A DNA stretch of 64,000 bases, taken from the NCBI RefSeq assembly GCF_019132845.1, contig NZ_JAHSPR010000002.1, positions 62,001 through 126,000 on the forward strand. Direction: 5' to 3'. Origin of the DNA: Advenella alkanexedens (lineage in GTDB: Bacteria; Pseudomonadota; Gammaproteobacteria; Burkholderiales; Burkholderiaceae_B). The position numbers were made by a program, and so were the translations under genes. The notes under the pieces are model-generated. The model was not told where the DNA came from. It was given only the letters and a program-made list of their open reading frames with translations, and did no database searches. Shown here piece after piece: positions 9,249 through 19,267 of this stretch. The stretch's first letter is position 1, and each line of letters starts with the position of its first letter.

Positions 9249-9284
9249 GGGGCATCCAACTTATATTGGATACCCCTTTTTTGT
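9249..9284 (-). terminator. Intrinsic terminator of gadBC
   Basis: A stem of about 11 bp (GGGG-ATCCAA pairing with TTGGAT-CCCC, loop near 9260-9265) has a T-run on the minus strand side and A/T-rich flanks on both sides. It lies 28 bases past the gadC stop and could also stop transcripts from the accessory operon. Confidence 0.8.
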
Positions 9285-9311
9285 TGTCAGCCGTTAAGCT
9301 GCCCTTACCCC

Positions 9312-10853
9312 TCAGGCGCTTTCATCAGCTTCGCCATGAACCAGATGATGCGGTGAACGGGCCCTTGGGTGCATAAAGAAATGCCCTTTGGGTGCATTCT
9401 GTGACGTGATGGGGACCAGTGAAACGCCGGTTTTCTTGCCGCGTTTATCATGAATGGCATAGATGATAAAGGGCAGGGCAGCCACGATCAGGAAGCTGAT
9501 CACCAGCAATGTCACGTAGGATTCATCGGCGCTGATATCAGGCAGTGAACTTGGCGGGAAGAACGAGATGATAAATGCCAGCACGGAGATGATGAACCCG
9601 GTTGAGGCCACCGCAATCTTGACGCCATTGCCACCAGGAATATTGAAAGTGCGTTTCTTTTCAGGGTGCTTGCGGACCAGATTGATATAGCCAAGGAACA
9701 GCAGGAAATAGCTGCACAGGTAGATGACTACGGTAAGCGCCAGGGCGATCAGGAACGACATGTTTCCACCGCCACCACCGGTATTGGTCAGCACAATAAT
9801 GGCAACCGTTGTAATCAGGAGCTGGGAAATCACCAGCGCAACGGGAACGCCGTTTTTGTTGACCTTAGAGAACTTGGCTGGCAGGATGCCTTTTTGCGCG
9901 GTGACGTACATGCCCCGTGAAGGCCCGACAATCCATGAGGCGATTTCAGCCAGCACACCGAGCATCAGCAATGCCGCAATAACACGTACGGCCCATTCAA
10001 AACCCGGACCGAAATGGTTGATCAGGACATTGAAGGTTTGGACCACACCGGCAGACAGGTTGATTTCGGCATGGGGAATCACCGAAGCCACCGAAAGGCC
10101 GCCAATAGAACTTAAGCAGATGGCGGCAATCATCAGGAGCAGCATGGCCATCGGGTAGTCACGGCCGGGGTTTTTCATCTCGTTCACATGGGTTGCGGAA
10201 GCTTCAACACCCATATAGCTCAGGATGAAGGCCACAAAAACGACCAGTGTGCCGATTTGGGTGAAATCAGGGAAGAACGTGGCGGCACTGATTTCAATGG
10301 CCAGGGGCGCACCGCTAATCAAATAACTGATCGCCAGGGCGACCAGGATCAGTGCGGGTAACAGGATGCCGGCAAAAAAACCGATTTTGGCAATTTGTGC
10401 GGTATATTTCGTGCCGCCGAACTGCGAAAAGGCCAGGGCCCAGAGGATGATCAGGGCCGCAATGGTTTTGGTGACCGGATCGGTATTAAGCGCAGGCCAG
10501 TTCAGAATATAGGAAAGTGCCCCCAGGACGAAATACAGCATGGGGATGAAGCCTACGGCGATCTGCAGATAGCCGAAGGAAATGGCGGCAAAGCCCCATT
10601 TTTCGCCCAGTGTATTGGAGACCCAGGTAAAGACACCACCTTCTTCCCATCCTTCGACGGTAGCCATTTCAGCGGCACAAAGGCCAACTGGAATGAACCA
10701 CAAGAGTCCGCCAAGCAGCAGGAAACACACCAGGCTGAAGCCTGATGTCGCAAAGGTGGGATATTCATAAACGGCCATGACCATGGATGCGGTAATGGCA
10801 AAGAATCCCAGCAGGGACAGTTGTTTACCAGTATTGGTAGCAGATGGTTTCAT
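9312..10853 (-). CDS. gadC: Glutamate:GABA antiporter
   Basis: A 513-aa inner-membrane protein of the APC superfamily with about 12 hydrophobic segments, beginning with a Gly-rich first helix. It swaps external glutamate for internal 4-aminobutyrate (GABA), completing the proton-consuming cycle of glutamate-dependent acid resistance. The C-terminal ~45 residues are hydrophilic and rich in His, Arg and Pro, as in the GadC C-plug that blocks the channel at neutral pH. It starts 19 bases after the stop of gadB and is followed by a strong terminator, so gadB-gadC form a closed two-gene operon. The family assignment is firm; substrate is inferred from the pairing with GadB. Confidence 0.92.
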   Translation of the reverse strand: MKPSATNTGKQLSLLGFFAITASMVMAVYEYPTFATSGFSLVCFLLLGGLLWFIPVGLCAAEMATVEGWEEGGVFTWVSNTLGEKWGFAAISFGYLQIAVGFIPMLYFVLGALSYILNWPALNTDPVTKTIAALIILWALAFSQFGGTKYTAQIAKIGFFAGILLPALILVALAISYLISGAPLAIEISAATFFPDFTQIGTLVVFVAFILSYMGVEASATHVNEMKNPGRDYPMAMLLLMIAAICLSSIGGLSVASVIPHAEINLSAGVVQTFNVLINHFGPGFEWAVRVIAALLMLGVLAEIASWIVGPSRGMYVTAQKGILPAKFSKVNKNGVPVALVISQLLITTVAIIVLTNTGGGGGNMSFLIALALTVVIYLCSYFLLFLGYINLVRKHPEKKRTFNIPGGNGVKIAVASTGFIISVLAFIISFFPPSSLPDISADESYVTLLVISFLIVAALPFIIYAIHDKRGKKTGVSLVPITSQNAPKGHFFMHPRARSPHHLVHGEADESA

Positions 10854-10872
10854 AATTTCTGTCTCGGGAAGA

Positions 10873-12270
10873 TTATCCGTGGTTAAAACCAGAGCCTTCT
10901 TTTTCAGTCAGCGGATGGGAAACAGGGTGTTTCTCAAAGTAATCGAGCGCCCGTTTCATGTCGTCAAGCAGCAGGCTTCCCAGGTCTTTGCTGACGCCAT
11001 GACGCACCAGAATACGCTGGACGACCAGGTCTTCGCGGTTGGCCGGCATGGAGTAAGCGGGAACCTGCCAGCCACGGCTGCGCAGGCGATCGGCAAAGTC
11101 ATAAAGCGTATAGCCACCGATAGCCTGGCCTTCTTTCAGTTTCCAGGCCAGGGCGGGAATCCCTTTCTGGCTGTCGCCATCGAAGATAATCTCGAATGGG
11201 CCCATTTTGCCGATTTCTTCTGCCAAGTATTGGGCGGTTGCATAGCAGGCATTATGGATTTTGGTATAGCCTTCACGGCCCAGGCGCAGGAAGTTGTAGT
11301 ATTGCGCAATGATCTGTCCACCGGGACGGGAGAAGTTCAAGGCAAAGGTGGGCATATCACCACCCAGGTAATTGACATTGAAAATCAATTCTTCGGGCAG
11401 GTCGGATGCTTCACGCCAGACCACCCAGCCAGCCCCCAGGGGCGCCAGGCCAAATTTGTGGCCCGACGTATTGATGGATTTGACGCGGGGCAGGCGGAAG
11501 TCCCACTCGATATCGGGGGCGCAAAATGGGGCCAGAAAACCGCCACTGGCACCGTCTACGTGCATGGGGATATCCAGGCCGGTTTCCTGTTGCAGTTTGT
11601 CAAGTGCATCGTGTACCGCTTTGACCGGTTCGTATTGGCAGGTAAACGTCACGCCCAGGGTAGGCACCACACCGATGGTGTTTTCATCAACGCGCTTGAG
11701 CACTTCTTCAGGGCTCATGATCAGGCGATCGCCTTCAAGCGGAATTTCACGCAACTCAACATCAAAATATCGGGCAAATTTATGCCAGCAAATTTGTACC
11801 GGGCCGCAAATCAGGTTGGGTTTGTCGGTGGGTTTGCCTTGTGCCTGGCGTTTTTTGCGCCAGCTCCATTTCAGGGCCAGGCCGCCCAGCATGGCTGCCT
11901 CGGAAGAACCGGTGGTAGAGCATCCCAAGGTGTTTTCAGCATCGGGTGAGTTCCATAAATCGGCAATCATTCTGACGCAACGGGCCTCAATCTCGGCGGT
12001 CTGGGGGTATTCATCCTTGTCGATCATGTTTTTGTCGATGGACAGATCCATGAGATCGCGGATTTCGTCATCAACCCAGGTCTGGCAAAAAGTGGCCAGG
12101 TTTTGCCGTGAATTGCCGTCAAGCATCAACTCATCGCGAACCGCTGCAAAAACATTTTTCGGGTTGCGTTCCTGTGACGGGAATTTGCTTTTGGGTAGAG
12201 AAGTGGAAAGTTCCAATGATGAGTACACATCGTCAAGTTGATTAAAGCCGGTATCTGGGTTTTTAGTCAT
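10873..12270 (-). CDS. gadB: Glutamate decarboxylase
   Basis: A 465-aa PLP enzyme that turns glutamate into GABA and CO2 while consuming a cytoplasmic proton. The PLP lysine is Lys272 in the Ser-Gly-His-Lys-Phe-Gly motif, and the His-Val-Asp-Gly-Ala segment near 237-241 is the usual cofactor-binding Asp region. Length equals that of E. coli GadB (466). The protein ends in His-Gly; E. coli GadB has a penultimate histidine that closes the active site at neutral pH, so pH gating may be kept. It is first in the operon with gadC. The upstream ~400 bases are shared with the divergent frmR gene. Confidence 0.95.
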   Translation of the reverse strand: MTKNPDTGFNQLDDVYSSLELSTSLPKSKFPSQERNPKNVFAAVRDELMLDGNSRQNLATFCQTWVDDEIRDLMDLSIDKNMIDKDEYPQTAEIEARCVRMIADLWNSPDAENTLGCSTTGSSEAAMLGGLALKWSWRKKRQAQGKPTDKPNLICGPVQICWHKFARYFDVELREIPLEGDRLIMSPEEVLKRVDENTIGVVPTLGVTFTCQYEPVKAVHDALDKLQQETGLDIPMHVDGASGGFLAPFCAPDIEWDFRLPRVKSINTSGHKFGLAPLGAGWVVWREASDLPEELIFNVNYLGGDMPTFALNFSRPGGQIIAQYYNFLRLGREGYTKIHNACYATAQYLAEEIGKMGPFEIIFDGDSQKGIPALAWKLKEGQAIGGYTLYDFADRLRSRGWQVPAYSMPANREDLVVQRILVRHGVSKDLGSLLLDDMKRALDYFEKHPVSHPLTEKEGSGFNHG

Positions 12271-12677
12271 TGTTACGATCCTAAGAGAGAATGTGTGAAA
12301 GAAAATTTAAATTGATGCGTAGACGCTTGCCATTGATAAAGGCAAAATACGATGATTGGGTGACAAAAAACCGGTTTTAAAACGCCGTTTTTTGTGTTCC
12401 GATCTTTCAATGATAAATAAACATTATCCTGTAACCATAGGGGTATTTGCCTATATAACAAAAGAATGTGACCAGAAAAAGATAAGAATGGTTAATTTTT
12501 CGCCCCGCTCCGTGTCTGAAGAAGTCCGGATGACGGCATGCATGGCCATGAATCAGGCACAAAGTGCGGATTACCAGCGCGATTAATGTATCGATATTTG
12601 ATTTGAGACCCGATTCTTTTATTTTTAAATGGCTTCGGATATACTATCCCCCAGTATATTACTCAAGAAAATGCGTC
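12271..12677. other. 407-base divergent intergenic region gadB/frmR
   Basis: An AT-rich region that must hold the gadB promoter on the minus strand and the frmRA promoter on the plus strand. A near-perfect inverted repeat of ACAAAAAAC and GTTTTTTGT lies at 12363-12395, about 95 bases before the gadB start. The FrmR operator is at 12641-12657. The short frames in this gap look like chance. Confidence 0.6.
12641..12657. promoter_or_regulatory. FrmR-type operator
   Basis: ATACT and AGTAT flank a C-tract. On the minus strand this reads as TACT, a G-tract and AGTA, the form of operator bound by RcnR/FrmR-class repressors. It lies 20 bases before the frmR start, where bound repressor would block transcription of frmRA until formaldehyde appears. 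Confidence 0.75.
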
Positions 12678-12953
12678 ATGCCCCATTCACCCCAGGAAAA
12701 AAAACGCGTCTTGGCACGCATACGCCGCATTCGTGGTCAGTGTGAGGCGCTTGAGCGCGCGCTTGAAGAAGGGGCTGATTGCGCTCCCGTACTGCAACAA
12801 ATTGCCGCGATCCGGGGGGCGGTAAACGGCCTGATGTCGGAAGTCATGCAAGCCCATATTCGGGAAGAGTTCGGGCAAGCGGAAGTGTCCGCCGAGCGGC
12901 GTGCGCAAAGCGTCAAGGAGTTAACCGGTCTGGTTCGCTCATACTTAAAATAG
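12678..12953 (+). CDS. frmR: Formaldehyde-responsive repressor, CsoR/RcnR family
   Basis: A 91-aa all-helical repressor. The start at 12678 gives an N-terminus of Met-Pro, and Cys35 and His60 fall at the positions known for FrmR. In FrmR the N-terminal Pro2 and Cys35 of neighbouring subunits are crosslinked by formaldehyde, releasing DNA. All three residues are kept here, so sensing of formaldehyde rather than a metal is well supported. An upstream in-frame start at 12564 would add 38 residues foreign to the family and remove Pro2, and is rejected. The gene is 9 bases before frmA and has its operator directly upstream, so it controls its own operon. Confidence 0.92.
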   Translation: MPHSPQEKKRVLARIRRIRGQCEALERALEEGADCAPVLQQIAAIRGAVNGLMSEVMQAHIREEFGQAEVSAERRAQSVKELTGLVRSYLK

Positions 12954-14072
<1,119 letters not shown>

Positions 14073-14107
14073 ACCCATCAGCGTCTGGTAAGCAGGCGGG
14101 TTTTAGT

Positions 14108-14159
14108 GAAAAAGCGGCGTTGCACCGGCAAGTATGACCGGTGGCAAGGCCGCTTTTTC
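14108..14159 (+). terminator. Intrinsic terminator after frmA
   Basis: A long hairpin: GAAAAAGCGGC at 14108-14118 pairs with its complement at 14149-14159, with an inner CCGG pairing, ending in a T-run. It lies 36 bases after the frmA stop. Confidence 0.8.
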
Positions 14160-14353
14160 ATGTGCAATGAAAATGGATTTCATATTATTTTAAGTAATAT
14201 TGAAATTATTATTTAGTCGTTCCTATGTATATATCTCTTTGTTATCCTTTGCTTCAACCTTACGCTAATAACTTTCAGTTGGCAATGAAGCAAACACTGT
14301 GGGTAAAAGAGAATAAAGGTACCTGCAACCCTTACTTGAACGAGATATAGACT

Positions 14354-15364
14354 ATGTTGAAGAAACTTATTCTGGCAGTGGCAACCGTATCCGCTTTTTC
14401 GGCAACAGCGGTACACGCCGAGGAAAAAACCATCCTGAATGCCTCTTATGATGTTGCCCGCGAGCTGTTTGGCGCCATCAACCCCAAGTTTGTTGAATAC
14501 TGGAAAGCCAAAACAGGCGAGGACGTCAAGATTGACCAATCGTTTGCCGGTACTTCCCGCCAGGCCCAGGATATTGTCCAGGGTAAAAAAGCGGACGTGG
14601 TTACTTTCAACCAGGTGACCGATATTAACTTCCTGGAAAAAAACGGTCTGGTTAAAGAAGACTGGCAAAAATCCTTTGACAACAACAGTTCACCTTACTA
14701 CAGCACGACGGCTTTCCTGGTGCGCAAGGGCAACCCGAAAAACATCAAAAACTGGGATGACCTGGTGCGTGAAGATGTCAAAGTGGTGTTCCCCAACCCG
14801 AAAACTTCCGGTAATGCCCGTTATTCTTACCTGGGTGCCTGGTTGTACGCCAATGAAAAATTTAATGGCGATGAAGAGAAAATCAAGGAGTTCGTTGGCA
14901 AGCTGCTGGGTAATGTGGTGAATTTCCCCACTGGCGGTCGGGCGGCAACCGTGGCTTTTGCACAAAACGAACAGGGCGATGCATTGCTGTCTTTTGAGTC
15001 GGAAGTGATTAATATCGCCAATGACAAAGAGTATAAAGACAAAGGCTTTGAAGTGGTGGTGCCACCGGTTTCTGTATTGGCCGAGTTTCCGGTTGCTGTT
15101 GTGGACAAAGTGGCTGACAGCCGCGGTACACGCGAACTGGCTGAAGAATACCTGAAGTTCCAGTACAGCAAGGATATCCAGGAGCTGTTAACTACGTTCA
15201 ACCTGCGTGTGAATGATCCTGAGGTCGTCAAGGCGACAGAAGGTCAGTATGCTCCGGTACGCACCATTAATCCAACCGAGGTGTTGGGGTCATGGAATGA
15301 AATCCAGCAAAATCATTTTGCTTCTGGCGGTATACTTGACGGCTTGTTATCCAAGCGCCGCTAA
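14354..15364 (+). CDS. sbp: Sulfate/thiosulfate ABC transporter, periplasmic binding protein
   Basis: A 336-aa secreted protein with a clear signal peptide (Lys-Lys, hydrophobic core, Ala-x-Ala cleavage near residue 22). The mature start and the Gly-Thr-Ser-Arg-Gln-Ala-Gln-Asp segment are typical of Sbp/CysP, which binds sulfate by main-chain hydrogen bonds. It captures sulfate or thiosulfate for the CysT-CysW channel coded next. The 190 bases upstream, after the frmA terminator, are AT-rich and should hold the promoter. CysB control is usual for the family but I could not mark a site with confidence. Confidence 0.92.
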   Translation: MLKKLILAVATVSAFSATAVHAEEKTILNASYDVARELFGAINPKFVEYWKAKTGEDVKIDQSFAGTSRQAQDIVQGKKADVVTFNQVTDINFLEKNGLVKEDWQKSFDNNSSPYYSTTAFLVRKGNPKNIKNWDDLVREDVKVVFPNPKTSGNARYSYLGAWLYANEKFNGDEEKIKEFVGKLLGNVVNFPTGGRAATVAFAQNEQGDALLSFESEVINIANDKEYKDKGFEVVVPPVSVLAEFPVAVVDKVADSRGTRELAEEYLKFQYSKDIQELLTTFNLRVNDPEVVKATEGQYAPVRTINPTEVLGSWNEIQQNHFASGGILDGLLSKRR

Positions 15365-15377
15365 TTAAGTACTTTTG

Positions 15378-16223
15378 ATGTCAACCTCATTCTCATTTTT
15401 TAAACGGACACCGTTGTTGCCGGGCTTTGGCCCGACCTTCGGTTTTTCCGTTTTATACCTCAGCCTGATTATTCTGGTTCCCCTGTCCACCTTGCTTATG
15501 TACGTAAGCGGGATGAGTTGGGCTGAGTATTGGGGGGCGATTACCGACCCGCGCGTGCTAAGCAGTTATCGGGTCACCATTCTGGGGGCCCTGTATTCAA
15601 CCATCATCGTGTGTGCGATCGGCTTTTTGTTTGCCTGGATTATTACCCGCTATGAGTTTCCCGGCAAACGGCTGCTTGATTCTTTAATGGATTTGCCTTT
15701 TGCCTTGCCAACCGCTGTTGCCGGGCTGACCCTGTCGGCCCTGTTTGCGCCCAGTGGCTGGATCGGGCAATGGTTTGCCGCGGTGGGTATCAAGATTTCC
15801 TATGCTTTCCCGGGGATTGTGCTGGCCATGATTTTTACCAGTATCCCGTTTATCGTGCGTTCGGTGCAACCCGTGCTGGAAGACCTTAAAGGGGAATATG
15901 AAGAGGCCGCCTCGATGCTGGGGGCCGATAAATGGCAGACCTTTTCGCGGGTGCTGTTTCCGGCGGTGCGTCCTGCCCTGATTGCGGGTGCTTCACAGGC
16001 TTTTATTCGCAGTCTGGGTGAATTCGGTGCCGTGATCATGATTGCCGGCAATATTCCTTTTGAAACCGAAGTGACTTCCCTGATGCTGTTTGTGCGGCTG
16101 CAGGAATTCAATTATCCGGCAGCGGCAGCGATTGCCTCGGTGGTATTGGTGGCATCCCTGTTATTGCTGTTTGTATTGCAGTGGTGGCAAAGCCGTTTCC
16201 TTGACAAATACGAAGACAAATAG
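15378..16223 (+). CDS. cysT: Sulfate/thiosulfate ABC transporter permease CysT
   Basis: A 281-aa inner-membrane permease with about six hydrophobic segments. The Glu-Glu-Ala-Ala-Ser-Met-Leu-Gly-Ala cytoplasmic loop is the EAA motif that docks the ATPase. The ATG at 15378 is preferred to the TTG three bases earlier. It follows sbp by 13 bases and is followed 9 bases later by cysW, with which it forms the heterodimeric channel. Confidence 0.93.
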   Translation: MSTSFSFFKRTPLLPGFGPTFGFSVLYLSLIILVPLSTLLMYVSGMSWAEYWGAITDPRVLSSYRVTILGALYSTIIVCAIGFLFAWIITRYEFPGKRLLDSLMDLPFALPTAVAGLTLSALFAPSGWIGQWFAAVGIKISYAFPGIVLAMIFTSIPFIVRSVQPVLEDLKGEYEEAASMLGADKWQTFSRVLFPAVRPALIAGASQAFIRSLGEFGAVIMIAGNIPFETEVTSLMLFVRLQEFNYPAAAAIASVVLVASLLLLFVLQWWQSRFLDKYEDK

Positions 16224-16232
16224 AAGATAACG

Positions 16233-17084
16233 ATGAGTGGACAGAAACCGGATTCATTTGGACAGTGGTTCCTGATTGGCTTGGGGGTTGTACTTGCCAT
16301 TGTGTTGCTGGTGTTACCCCTGACACTGATTTTCACGATGGCTCTGGGCGATGGCCTGGCCGCCATGTGGAGCAATCTGACTGAAGATTACATGTTGCAC
16401 GCGATTGGTCTGACCGTGCTGGCAGCAGTGGTGGCGGTGCCGGTCAATATCGTGTTTGGCATTATGCTGGCCTGGTGCATTACCCATTACGAGTTCAAGG
16501 GGAAAAAGCTCTTGCAGGCCCTGGTCAATATTCCTTATGCCACTTCGCCCGTGGTGGCCGGTTTCTGTTACCTGATCCTGTTTGGCCGTGAAAGCGCCCT
16601 GGGGCAATGGCTGTCGGCCAATGATATCCAGGTGGTGTTTGCCTGGCCTGCCATTGTATTGGTTACTATATTTGTGACTTCACCCTATGTGGCCCGTATT
16701 TTAATTCCGCTTATCAGGGCCCAGGGGCTGGATGAGGAGGTTACCGCCCTAACCCTGGGTGCCAATGGCTGGCAAATCTTTACCAAGGTTACCTTGCCCA
16801 ATATCAAGTGGGGTTTGCTGTATGGCGCTGTTTTAAGCAATGCCCGTGCGGTGGGGGAGTATGGCGCGGTAGCGGTGGTTTCCGGCACCATTATGAACCA
16901 GACCCTGACCCTGCCATTGCTGGTAGACCAGTTAAATAATGATTACAAGGTGGCGGCCGCCTTTACCGCAGCCAGTGTGCTGGCTCTGATGGCCCTGGTG
17001 ACGCTGTTCCTTAAAATCTTTATGGAGTGGTTGCAAAAGCGTAAAGAAGCACGTCATATCCAGCCGGTTCCCGGTCGGGGGTAA
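16233..17084 (+). CDS. cysW: Sulfate/thiosulfate ABC transporter permease CysW
   Basis: A 283-aa permease homologous to CysT with about six membrane helices and its own ATPase-docking loop (Glu-Glu-Val-Thr-Ala-Leu-Thr-Leu-Gly). It is the second half of the sulfate channel. In most bacteria cysA, the ATPase, follows directly. Here the next gene is on the other strand and unrelated, so the transporter depends on an ATPase gene elsewhere in the genome. Confidence 0.93.
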   Translation: MSGQKPDSFGQWFLIGLGVVLAIVLLVLPLTLIFTMALGDGLAAMWSNLTEDYMLHAIGLTVLAAVVAVPVNIVFGIMLAWCITHYEFKGKKLLQALVNIPYATSPVVAGFCYLILFGRESALGQWLSANDIQVVFAWPAIVLVTIFVTSPYVARILIPLIRAQGLDEEVTALTLGANGWQIFTKVTLPNIKWGLLYGAVLSNARAVGEYGAVAVVSGTIMNQTLTLPLLVDQLNNDYKVAAAFTAASVLALMALVTLFLKIFMEWLQKRKEARHIQPVPGRG

Positions 17085-17163
17085 AAATAATGATATTGGG
17101 CTGTGTGGCTGTCAACAGGGGCGGACCGCTGCCATTGTGTGGGCCATCTGCCTTCTTTCTTCT

Positions 17164-17838
17164 TTATAGCCACCGCTCCAGCATCCCTATAATGCCGGCA
17201 AGGGCCAGATAAGGCCCGAAGCGGATCAGGTTGCCGGTTTTGTGTTTGCCCCGCAGGCGCTGCACCAGTACCACGACCAATGACAGGGCAGTGGCAAAAA
17301 CCAGCAGTATGGGCAGGGACATCCAGCCTAACCAGGCACCCAGGGCCGCCACCAGTTTGAAGTCACCAAATCCCATGCCTTCGCTTTGGGTAAGGCGTAA
17401 AAATATTTGGTACAACAGCCATAAAAACAGATAACCGATCGCGGCGCCCAGCACGGCATGCTCAAGGGGCACGAACGTATTATTCAGATTGACCAGTAAA
17501 CCGGCCCATAACAGGGAAAGGGTCAGGCGGTCGGGCAACAGGCTGGTTTCGGCATCAATCCAGGCCAGGCTGAGCAACACCAGCATAAAGCCGATGCTGG
17601 CCAGTGCCGCGACACTGCTGCCAAAAAACCAGCAAAATAGCGCGGCAATAAGCGGACCAAGTGCCATGAATAGTTTGCGAATCCGGAAATGCCAGGCAGG
17701 CACTTGCAGGGGAATGTCCGGGTCAATGGTGCGGGGCAAAACATAAGCGGCCCGGCTTAGCCAGAAACAGGCGGCCAGTGCGAGCAGGGCAGCCACTAAC
17801 GTGGCAAGCGGCGGGTTATTGATCAGATTGGTCCACAT
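17164..17838 (-). CDS. Prepilin peptidase, A24 family, short form
   Basis: A 224-aa polytopic membrane protein with the two catalytic aspartates of the A24 aspartic proteases: one in Ala-Trp-Ile-Asp-Ala-Glu and one in Gly-Met-Gly-Phe-Gly-Asp-Phe-Lys. It removes the leader from type IV pilin or type II secretion pseudopilins at the inner membrane. The usual N-terminal cytoplasmic domain with paired Cys-x2-Cys motifs, which carries the N-methyltransferase part in PilD, is missing; only a short cysteine-free remnant (about residues 20-45) is seen. The start at 17838 is chosen because the upstream extension is hydrophilic and unlike the family. No pilus genes lie nearby. Confidence 0.85.
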   Translation of the reverse strand: MWTNLINNPPLATLVAALLALAACFWLSRAAYVLPRTIDPDIPLQVPAWHFRIRKLFMALGPLIAALFCWFFGSSVAALASIGFMLVLLSLAWIDAETSLLPDRLTLSLLWAGLLVNLNNTFVPLEHAVLGAAIGYLFLWLLYQIFLRLTQSEGMGFGDFKLVAALGAWLGWMSLPILLVFATALSLVVVLVQRLRGKHKTGNLIRFGPYLALAGIIGMLERWL

Positions 17839-18070
17839 GGCTATTTCCGTACGTGTGACTGGCCCGGGGTTTTGGGCACAATGGGGGATTTTAAACTGCT
17901 TTGCCGTTGTATGCAGGAAACAGCTCGGGCAGATTTGTCTTGTATGGTGGATTTGGCATAAAAACACGGTGTTTTATGGGGTAACATTCTGGTTGCCCTG
18001 GTGAATTGGCCTGTGAATAGACGGTTTGGCAGGAGAGCAAGCATTTTGAGAGCATAAAAAAGGAGACCGC

Positions 18071-19237
18071 ATGTTTCAATTGAAAAAAACCACGCTTTGC
18101 CTGGCACTGTCATTGGGCGCTTTGTCATCATCACAGGCAGCCGAGCCCATCAAGGTAGGGGTGGCGCTGGATATCTCGGGCCCTTTTGCCGCCATTGGGG
18201 TTGAAACCCGTGATGGTCTTGAGTTGGCCATTGAGCAACTGGGCGGTAAACTGGGTGGGGTGGATGCCCAGTTCCTGCAAACCGACTTTGCCGGTAACCC
18301 CCAGCAGGCCAACCAGCTGGTTAACCGTTTCATCCAGAAAGACAAGATTGATTTCTTTACCGGCCCGGTGGCTTCCAATGCCGCCCTGGCCGTTGGCCCG
18401 GCCCTGTTTGCCGCCAAGGTGCCTTTCCTGTCCAGTAACCCCGGTCCCAGCCAGTTCGCTGGTAAACAATGTAACCCGTATTTTTTTGGTGTTTACCAAA
18501 ACGACACTTATGATGAAGCGGCCGGTGTGCTGGCTAACGAGGCCGGTTATAAAAACGCCGTCATTATTGCGCCCAATTATCCGGCTGGCAAAGATCATCT
18601 GGGGGGCTTCAAGCGCACCTATAAAGGTGACATAAAAGAAGAAATTTATACCAAGGTGGGCCAAATTGATTACGCGGCCGAAATTGCCCGTATCCGTTCA
18701 GAAAAGCCGGACGCGGTCTACCTGTTCCTGCCGGGGGCCATGGGCATCAATTTCGTCAAGCAGTTTGTGGGGGCGGGTTTGAAAGACATTCCGCTGCTGG
18801 CACCGGGCTTTTCGGCTGACCAGGACGTGATTGCCGCGGTGGGTGATGCAGTGGAAAACCTGCAAAACACGGCACACTGGGCGCATGACCTGGATAATCC
18901 GGCCAACAAGGCATTTGTACAGGCTTTCCGCGACAAGTACAAGCGCTATCCCACCGTGTATGCGGCCCAGTCTTATGATGTCGTGATGGCCATGGATGCG
19001 GCGGTACGTGATGTCAACGGTAATGTCCAGGACCGTGATGCACTGGTGGCGGCCCTTAAAAATGCCAATTTCAACTCCGTGCGCGGTGATTTCAAATACG
19101 GGGTTAACAATTACCCGATCCAGAATTACTATGTTCGCAAAATTGGTAAAGATGCCAACGGTGAATTAACCAATATTCTGGTGAAAACCATTTTGCCAGA
19201 CCATCAGGATGCCTATGTGGCTGAATGCAAGATGTAA
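18071..19237 (+). CDS. ABC transporter substrate-binding protein, branched-chain amino acid (LivJ-like) type
   Basis: A 388-aa periplasmic binding protein of the type I fold with a signal peptide cleaved near residue 24 (Ser-Gln-Ala before Ala-Glu). The Asp-Ile-Ser-Gly-Pro-Phe-Ala segment near the mature start and the two-lobe pattern are those of LivJ and its relatives. It heads a five-gene cluster with two permeases and two ATPases. The family also transports aromatic compounds, urea and amides, so the substrate is open. A clear ribosome site (aaggag) precedes the ATG. Confidence 0.9.
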   Translation: MFQLKKTTLCLALSLGALSSSQAAEPIKVGVALDISGPFAAIGVETRDGLELAIEQLGGKLGGVDAQFLQTDFAGNPQQANQLVNRFIQKDKIDFFTGPVASNAALAVGPALFAAKVPFLSSNPGPSQFAGKQCNPYFFGVYQNDTYDEAAGVLANEAGYKNAVIIAPNYPAGKDHLGGFKRTYKGDIKEEIYTKVGQIDYAAEIARIRSEKPDAVYLFLPGAMGINFVKQFVGAGLKDIPLLAPGFSADQDVIAAVGDAVENLQNTAHWAHDLDNPANKAFVQAFRDKYKRYPTVYAAQSYDVVMAMDAAVRDVNGNVQDRDALVAALKNANFNSVRGDFKYGVNNYPIQNYYVRKIGKDANGELTNILVKTILPDHQDAYVAECKM

Positions 19238-19267
19238 GCGGCATTCAGCGATCAAGCGGAAGTATTG

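Larger units (their letters stand above)
8638..9311. other. 674-base non-coding stretch at the accessory/core boundary
   Basis: This gap separates the cargo operon from the core gadC gene. It holds the ATTACGCA repeat cluster and a 10-bp inverted repeat near 8.70-8.78 kb and a terminator at 9249-9277, listed separately. Between 8780 and 9240 I see no convincing gene. A 72-codon minus-strand frame at 8929-9147 has no recognisable start site or family and is not called. The junction of the mobile element with the chromosome probably lies in this stretch. Confidence 0.6.

Noticed and set aside
10777..11949. 390-codon open frame on the plus strand opposite gadB
   Set aside because: It is antisense to the well-supported gadB and the gadC start, has no family features or ribosome site, and follows from codon bias of the real genes.
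12564..12677. 38-residue N-terminal extension of FrmR
   Set aside because: It covers the operator and would remove the Pro2 needed for sensing.
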